Of a stretch of DNA of 64,000 bases, positions 58,103 through 64,000 are shown piece after piece. The notes below the pieces were generated by a model. That model was given only the letters and a program-made list of their open reading frames with translations, did not search any database and had not been told where the DNA came from. Location: the NCBI GenBank assembly GCA_030015575.1, contig JASDDO010000024.1, forward strand, positions 216,834,996 to 216,898,995, in the 5' to 3' direction. The position numbers and the translations under genes are program-made. The stretch's first letter is position 1; every line of letters starts with the position of its first letter. The DNA is from Agapanthus africanus (taxonomy: Eukaryota; Streptophyta; Magnoliopsida; Asparagales; Amaryllidaceae).

Positions 58103-58758
58103 ATGTCTTCTTCCGAGGTATCTGTGACTGTAGTAGGGGTAGAGTCGGGCGATGAGGCCTCAGTTTCTAAGGCCTAGCCCAGCGGGTCTTCCTCCTCCTC
58201 AGCTTCAAATAGCCGAGGGGGTTCTTCTTCTTCTTCATCTAAGTCTTCTGTGTCGAGCTCGCCTCCCGGGGCCAGTGTCGCCCTTATCTCTCGTCGTCAG
58301 ACGGTGACAAAGGCTTCCAAGCTGCGCATCATGAATACCCGCGATGCGCCCTCAGTCTTGAATCGTCTGGACGAGCTTTTCGACATTCGGGCTCGAATTC
58401 ATGTCCCCTCTGGCTATTCACTCCGTCTGGCCAGAGGGTGAGCGGGCAAACCAGATGCAGGGTAAGGAGATTGCTCTGTATCTAGAAGCATTCCGGGCTG
58501 GGATGCGTCTGCCCTTCTCGCCCGAGATTTATGTTGTGCTCCATTGTTTCTTTCTTGCTCCAGGCCAGCTAGCGCCGAACTCGTGGAGGATCCTCCTCGG
58601 GTTTTTGATCCGGTTAAAAATTGATCGGATCCCCTTCGATTTGAGCCTCCTCCTGTATTTTCTTGGCTATAAAAATCATCCCGGTACCAGTAAGGAAGAG
58701 CCGAGCTGGGTGTATCTTTCGTTTAAAAAATGTAAGGGTAGGGCGGCCAGGTCGAGGG
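58103..58758 (+). pseudogene. antisense ORF (aORF) of T2, gypsy-type transposon domain (fossil)
   Basis: Plus strand, opposite to T2. It begins MSSSEVSVTVVGVESGDEAS, has a long Ser-rich stretch, then a domain with LYLEAFRAGMRLPFSPEIYV and PGQLAPNSWRILLGFLIRL, which fits the 'putative gypsy type transposon' family (PF04195) typical of Tat-lineage antisense ORFs. Its role is unknown. It is broken, and copia C is inserted in it at 58759. Confidence 0.72.
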
Positions 58759-60649
58759 TGTTAGTGTATATGCCCTAGAGGCCATTATTGTATCATACTA
58801 GTTTGTATATTACTTAATGGAAGCTTGGGATATTCATATGTATATAACAGTCTTGCTAAACATGGTAGTATGCTACTTGGTTTTTCTATATTAATATGTG
58901 AGTATACGTATTGATAGAGCTCTAAGGATCTTGCTTGACTACCAGCGTTGTGATGGCAGTCACACTAGTGGGGGCTGGATAGTCTACAAGCACATCCTTA
59001 TTCAGGTCCCTAGTCGTAGGATTATCGAGACAGGGCATCGATACTCCGGAGTAGACTAGTGTGTACGCTTCTCATCCCAGTTGGGGAGATGGTCTGTCCT
59101 ACAGCCGTCAGTACGTCGTACTGGAGATAGTATGCAGGTGCTCGTTAGTTTACGGGTACACCGGACATGACTCACGGGGAACTGTTAGTTGGTATTATAC
59201 CCATCATCGGTTAACAGTTCCCAGGTGACATGAGTACAACATAGTCCGCAGACTTGACACTGCTACTTCGCCTCGAGTGTGTCCCACTGTTCTTAGATTG
59301 CTACCCTACCACGGCTCAAAGGAGTCGTGCAAACAGGTTGCAGTTGGGTGCAGTCCCGAGCACTTGGAGGCAGTGACGGTTAGACATGATTCGTCTCTCC
59401 CGGTATTGGGAGTTGATATCGCGCTGTGTCAGAGAGCCATTACGCAAAGTCCCTGGCCAGGGCAAGCGAGATTTACTGGTAGGTTCCAGTTGTTTTCTCA
59501 CGGTGTAATGGGCTACGCTCCGACACGACTTATACCGCTATTAGGGGACTGACGCTTGCCGGCCCCCTGGCCCGATATGCGATAGTCTTAGACGAATAGA
59601 CCGGACTGTACGGAGATTATCACATCAGACTCAGTAGGAGTTCGGATGGGTTTCCTCATCGGCCTTCTTATCGACATCTACCTGGGGACCGTTACGTACA
59701 GCTAGTGCCGCTTGCGGTCTGTGGTTAAACCCACTGCCAGCGTAGTAGTCGAGTCTTTAGAGTCCCACACAGAGAGTTTCCCTACTCCAGGCGAAACGAT
59801 ATAGAGGTCGTATGGTTTTACGACAAGGGTTCGGACGCATACGTGTGTTTACGCACGTACGACATCCGGACAGTTTTTACTAGCCGGCTTTGGTTTAAGC
59901 CAGTTTCTAGTATCCGGTTATTGGATTTATACAGTCTAAAGTTTTTCCGTGTTTTCACGGATAGAAGGGGCATTCTCGTAATTTCGCGAGAAGCTTCTAG
60001 AAGGTTGGTGACTTGGGGGTTAAGGTGGCATAAGCATTAAATGGGATTAGTGACTCATTTGTGTGATTCATCCTTGTCATTAATGCATGATAAATGCTTA
60101 ATGACTCATGTAGATGAATCACTCATTTATATTTATGAAGCATGGTTGTTAATTCCTTTATATTATTTATTTTGATAAATATAATGCGTCATATATATTA
60201 TGAGAGATCATTATCTCATTCCATTCTCTTGCTCACTTTCTCTCTCCTCAAGCTATCTCTCTTCAAACCCTAATCCTCCCCTCTCATGTGTTGAGACCAA
60301 GGATTAGAATAGACTACTTAATCCATAACCATTCTCTATATCACCTAGGTTACTTAGATTAGCGCTTTAAGAAACCTAGTTACCTCAAGTTAGAGGTGAA
60401 GCTTGAAGTAAAGCTCTCGGGTGAATCATCTACTACAAGAGAAGGCCAGAGAGGACGTGGAGAACGAAAAGATGAAGGACACGGTTCATTAGGTATAATC
60501 ACTTTTCATAGTAGTTGTTAACTTCTATGATTCTTGTTAGTTATAGTTTAGCAAAGATTCTCGGTTAGTCGATGTTTACGCCTAAAACAAGATCGTTTTT
60601 CATTATTCCGCCACCCCGCAAGTCGTGGGGTGTTGTACATCGACTTACA
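58759..60649 (+). repeat. 5' LTR of copia C
   Basis: 1,891 bp, TGTTAG...GACTTACA. The middle (58960-59830) is related to the solo LTR at 28617-30726 in reverse orientation. An AT-rich stretch with TATATATTA near 60192 may be the promoter. Confidence 0.85.
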
Positions 60650-60650
60650 G

Positions 60651-60662
60651 TGGTATCAGAGC
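60651..60662 (+). other. primer-binding site of copia C
   Basis: TGGTATCAGAGC, complementary to the 3' end of initiator methionine tRNA, one base after the LTR. This is the standard copia primer. Confidence 0.92.
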
Positions 60663-62733
60663 CTCGCTAAACAATAATTAACTCATTAGCAAAGTCGCAT
60701 GAATTTAGAACGCAAAACGAACCGAAAAAGACATCGATATCACCATGTTTCTGTCGATTTTAAAACAGGCTCTAAAAATTTTTCAGGGAGCTGCAGAATA
60801 ACAAACAGAGATATATAAGATCACTGGAGAAAAATGGGTTCCTGAATCGGACATACAGCCGCGGAACCGCGGCCGATCCCACCGATCCGCCGCGGATCCG
60901 CAGCCGAGTTGGGGCCGATTCAACCCAGTTTGCTCCAGTAACTCTTCTATGATATTTTTGTATTTTCTGGGATGTTTATTTTTCTGCTCAAGTCTCAGGT
61001 GCACAGAGAAGTTTTGGAGTAGAATCTAAAGTGTTTGCACGATCGAAATCTTGCGATGTTTGCTAATTTGATTATATCTGTGATTGTATAATGTGTTCGT
61101 AAACCTCCACTAACTGCTAGTATGTCGGTTGGCAGGGGGTTGCACATTTCTGTAATGGTTTTTACTGTTTGTGGTTGTGAACTGTATTGGACTGTTGTGA
61201 TGATTAGCCGGGGTTTGAGATGGGTTGTTATATTCATTCATTCAATGTAATTGTAATATGTTGTAATATTATTTTGCGGGGCACATCCAGGTTGCGGTTG
61301 TAGCCACCGTTGTATTATTTCATTTTACTGTTTTTGCTCCTAGGATAGACCCAAGATTGGGTGCACAAACTATCGGGTACTTTGAAGTGTTTAGTGGCCT
61401 ACTCACTTTGTTGAGGGAGACCGCTTCACTTCGGGTATTTGGCGGGTAGTTTGCCGTACCCGTAGGGGTCTGGGGTGGGGTAATGGCTATTCATCACAAC
61501 TGTGTAATCCGTCTTTTGTTGCAGGCTCTAAACAAACGCGGATTGCTTGCAAATCCAATAAATTTCATATAAGATCTGGAATGCCTATTATTGCGTCAGA
61601 CGAATGTACAATATCTATATATGATAGCTATTTAGACGTCACTTATGTTTTACACCCGCGCTAGCCCAGCCCCGCTCTGCCGTTAGTTAAGTAACCTAAC
61701 GGGTGATGACGGGACCCAGTGGCGAATGCGGATGGCATAAGAGGACGTTGTATTTTCGTTGTTTTCTGCAATGATAGGTTAATGATGGGACGCATTATTT
61801 ATAATGCAAAGAAAATAAACCAAAAGATGAATCGTTGGAACAATTTAAAAGAAACCACTCGGTTATTTTAAAACAGATGATATTTTTTAATTGCGGAGCT
61901 TTAACCACTCCTTTTAAAAGCTATCAGGTTCCTTCGGTCATATCAAGTTCACTACGTTCACGGTTTCGCCAAAACCATTCGTAGCCCTCCGTCATTTCAT
62001 TTGGGTATTCAGTAGTATTCAAGCTATGCATTTTGGCCAAAGTCAAGGCATAGTGTTTGGTAGCTGCTGGGTATTCATTTGTTGTATAGATAAATGAGTT
62101 AGTTTGGGACAGTCGTATTATCATTTGACCAAAGTCAGGGGTATGTACGGATGGGTTCAAATTGACAAGATAATGACGGGTAGAACTTGACATGTGACTT
62201 ATAACATTTTGACCAAAGCCAAGGTCATAAGAGCATGGGGCAAAAACATATATCGGGAATTTCTAAAGAAACTGAAATTTGCAAAGATATGCATACCATT
62301 TGGAGTTTGATGAATGTTGGTAGGATTCCTTCAACATTATCATACGATGATATTTGGATCCCGATCCTACTGTGGGTATATGCTACTCATCAGGAGATTC
62401 GTCACTTAACGATCAATGCTATAAACCAAGTAGGTGTCAAGAAATGTGTCAGCGGGGTTACGCCCCTAGAGAAAAGAGGTTATTTAATTAAGGAACTTCG
62501 CGAAAGCGTTGGAAAACCTCCCTCGAAATACCGACACCAGCCTGGCTGAACGGTTAAGCAAGTATTGTACAGTGAGAATAGTCCTGGCTAATTCTTCTTT
62601 TATGGTTTGAGGAAGGATTCGAGAAATAGTGGGAGCCATCCAGTTTAGATAAATTAAAAACCACTCTAAACTTGCAAGAGCATCATGCTAAAGAGTTTTT
62701 CTTCTCTCTCTCCTAATTGCAGCGACCCTGAAA
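60663..62733 (+). other. long leader of copia C, with two unexplained ORFs
   Basis: About 2 kb between primer site and gag. It holds a GC-rich palindromic stretch (60855-60905, gccgcggaaccgcggcc), three copies of ttgaccaaagyca (about 62036, 62128 and 62208) and two ORFs: 62235-62549 (+, 104 codons, with DDIWIPILLWVYATHQEIRH and GVTPLEKRGYLIKELRESVG) and 61924-62193 (-, 89 codons). Neither was recognised. The plus-strand ORF has a protein-like composition and might be a captured piece of host sequence. Confidence 0.45.
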
Positions 62734-63306
62734 ATGACTGGACTTAAGTTACTTTTAGAGAAAAATATACCGACAGGGCCAAACTATAAAGATTGGCTGC
62801 GGAATGTCAAAATGGCTTTGACCTATGACAAATTGGGGTACGTCCTCACCGCTAAGGCACCTGCTGTCCCTGGTCCCAAATCCAGTAATGCGGATAAGGA
62901 AATCCGCAAAACCTGGGAGTATGATTGCGCGAAGGCCAAGTGCATCGTGCTTGCCTCGATGAACAATGAACATCAGAGGAGGCACGAGGATATGGATCTT
63001 GATGCCATATTTCTCCATACAAAAGAACTTTATGGAGAGCAATCTCGTATAGCAAGATACGAGACCTCTAAGAACTTGTTTCGAGCGAGGTTGGCCGTCG
63101 GATCATCGGTAGGAGAACATGTCCTAAAGATGATCGGCTATATAGAAGAGCTCGCAGACCTTGGGACGACTTTGGATAATGAGCTCTATACAGACCTTAT
63201 TCTCCAGTCTCTTCCTTCCACCTACGCCCAGTTTATTCTGAACTTCAACATTCAAAGAAAAGAAGTTGAACTTCCGGAACTCCTTAACATGTTGAGGAGT
63301 GCATAG
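62734..63306 (+). CDS. copia C gag core (fossil)
   Basis: 190 codons starting MTGLKLLLEKNIPTGPNYKD. This is a UBN2-type copia gag: NYKDWLRNVKMALTYDKLGY, AKCIVLASMNNEHQRRHEDM, LHTKELYGEQSRIARYETSK, GYIEELADLGTTLDNEL, LILQSLPSTYAQF. Gag forms the particle that packages the RNA. The stretch stays open for its whole length; the sequence that follows continues with the zinc knuckle. Confidence 0.88.
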   Translation: MTGLKLLLEKNIPTGPNYKDWLRNVKMALTYDKLGYVLTAKAPAVPGPKSSNADKEIRKTWEYDCAKAKCIVLASMNNEHQRRHEDMDLDAIFLHTKELYGEQSRIARYETSKNLFRARLAVGSSVGEHVLKMIGYIEELADLGTTLDNELYTDLILQSLPSTYAQFILNFNIQRKEVELPELLNMLRSA

Positions 63307-63339
63307 GGCACCTTGTAAAAGGCAAGGGAAACACCCGCT

Positions 63340-63834
63340 ATGTTTGTTAGCGGTGCTTCTTCTTCCGGGTCCAAGGCTAGGGCCAAAGGAAGGAAAAAGA
63401 AGGCCGCCACCAAACCTAGAGGAGGTGTAAGTAAGGTGGGAGGGAAGGGAAAGAAAAAGTTTGCGGTACCGATAGTGGCCCAGGATGAGTGTTTCCATTG
63501 TCATAGGAAAGGGCACTGGAAGAAAGATTGCAAGGCGTGGAACGCCAAGAACCAGGAATCGAAGCAAGCCGTGGCTTCGACTTCAGGTGTGTTTGTAATT
63601 GAGAATTGTCTGTCAATCAACTCTACTTCCTGGGTATTGGATACCGGATCAGGATCTCATATTTGCAATTCATTGCAGGCACTGAGAAACCGTAGAGTGC
63701 TGAAGGATGGTGATATGACCCTGATGGTTGCTAACGGAGCTAGCGTGGGAGCTGTGTCCGTAGGGGATTATCACCTGGGATTGACGAGTGGACACATTTT
63801 GGTTTTACATAACTGTTTTGTGTACCCAGCTTAA
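63340..63834 (+). CDS. copia C zinc knuckle and aspartic protease (fossil)
   Basis: A basic linker (KARAKGRKKKAATK), a CCHC zinc knuckle (CFHCHRKGHWKKDC) that binds the RNA, then the retropepsin core with the catalytic DTG (SWVLDTGSGSHICNSLQALR) and VANGASVGAVSVGDYHL. After 63834 the sequence keeps resembling the region before integrase up to the edge. Taken with gag this is the N-terminal half of a copia polyprotein. Confidence 0.88.
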   Translation: MFVSGASSSGSKARAKGRKKKAATKPRGGVSKVGGKGKKKFAVPIVAQDECFHCHRKGHWKKDCKAWNAKNQESKQAVASTSGVFVIENCLSINSTSWVLDTGSGSHICNSLQALRNRRVLKDGDMTLMVANGASVGAVSVGDYHLGLTSGHILVLHNCFVYPA

Positions 63835-64000
63835 CGTGTAATATCATATCTGTTTCCTTGTTATCAAATAAAGGTTATGATTTCATGTTTGTAAGTGATG
63901 TTGTTAACATCCACCTTAATCATAGTTTGATTGGGTCCGGTACACTGGATAACGGTATATATGTCTTAGACCAACTCCAAATTTTCAATGTCCAGAACAC

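Larger units (their letters stand above)
56795..58758 (-). mobile_element. Tat-like Ty3/gypsy element T2, 3' end
   Basis: Minus-strand element related to T1: 3' LTR (56795-57526), polypurine tract and stem-loop (57527-57576), then an antisense ORF region. It is interrupted at 58759 by copia C; the rest of T2 is outside the window. The antisense ORF between pol and 3' LTR is a known mark of the Tat lineage. Broken where visible. Confidence 0.82.
58759..64000 (+). mobile_element. copia C: Ty1/copia (Angela-like) element, 5' part
   Basis: Plus strand: LTR (58759-60649), primer site (60651-60662), a long leader (60663-62733), gag (62734-63306), zinc knuckle and protease (63340-63834) and the start of the next domain at the edge. 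The LTR start TGTTAGTGTATATGCCCTAG resembles Angela/BARE-type LTRs. Integrase, RT-RNase H and the 3' LTR are outside the window. The visible coding part is long and well kept, with at least one or two breaks. It is inserted in T2 and is therefore younger. Confidence 0.88.

Overview
The window is nuclear DNA of a flowering plant. The evidence is one intron-rich host gene of the DEG/HtrA protease family whose exons are thinly spread through repeats, and a dense layer of plant transposable elements: Ty3/gypsy (chromovirus and Tat-like branches), Ty1/copia, a CACTA (En/Spm) element, an RTE-type LINE, hAT pieces, MITEs and SINE-like heads. A eudicot looks likely from the element mix, but the species cannot be named from the sequence. 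There is no rRNA, tRNA gene, CRISPR array or prokaryotic operon.

Layout. 1-7231: the 5' part of a minus-strand Ty3/gypsy element (gag side, primer site, a 3.1 kb LTR), inserted into a related minus-strand element (7232-9586), itself inserted into a plus-strand chromovirus (RNase H to chromodomain, then a 2.7 kb 3' LTR, 9587-14146). 14147-32013: an old minus-strand copia element (copia A) split into pieces by the chromovirus, by a 10.6 kb CACTA transposon (14313-24867) carrying both a tnp2 transposase gene and a second Ptta-like gene, and by a Tat-like LTR element (25987-31767) that holds an 88-bp tandem array and a solo copia LTR (28617-30726). 32014-34069: repeat-rich upstream region with a MITE, a SINE-like head and a recent 161-bp duplication.

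34070-55695: the host gene, nine exons on the plus strand, 430 codons in consistent phase, recognised as DEG14 (putative protease Do-like 14). Intron 1 is 9.5 kb and holds a degraded short-LTR copia element (36051-43491) that has itself been hit three times. Introns 5 and 6 hold inverted-repeat elements of one family also seen in intron 1. Intron 8 holds an RTE LINE and a hAT transposase relic. The gene has an in-frame TAG at codon 103 and GNSGDP instead of GNSGGP at the active-site serine, so it may be a decaying or alternatively spliced copy.

56795-64000: a second Tat-like element on the minus strand, with its 3' LTR, a hairpin at the polypurine tract and an antisense ORF driven by its own TATA box. 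It is interrupted by a plus-strand copia element (58759 to the window edge: LTR, initiator-Met-type primer site, gag, zinc knuckle, protease).

No new multi-gene system is visible. The most interesting signals are a stem-loop next to the polypurine tract that shows compensatory changes between the two Tat-like elements, a 53-bp array of palindromic G-boxes in an LTR promoter, a telomere-like tract inside the CACTA transposase gene, and the state of the host protease gene.
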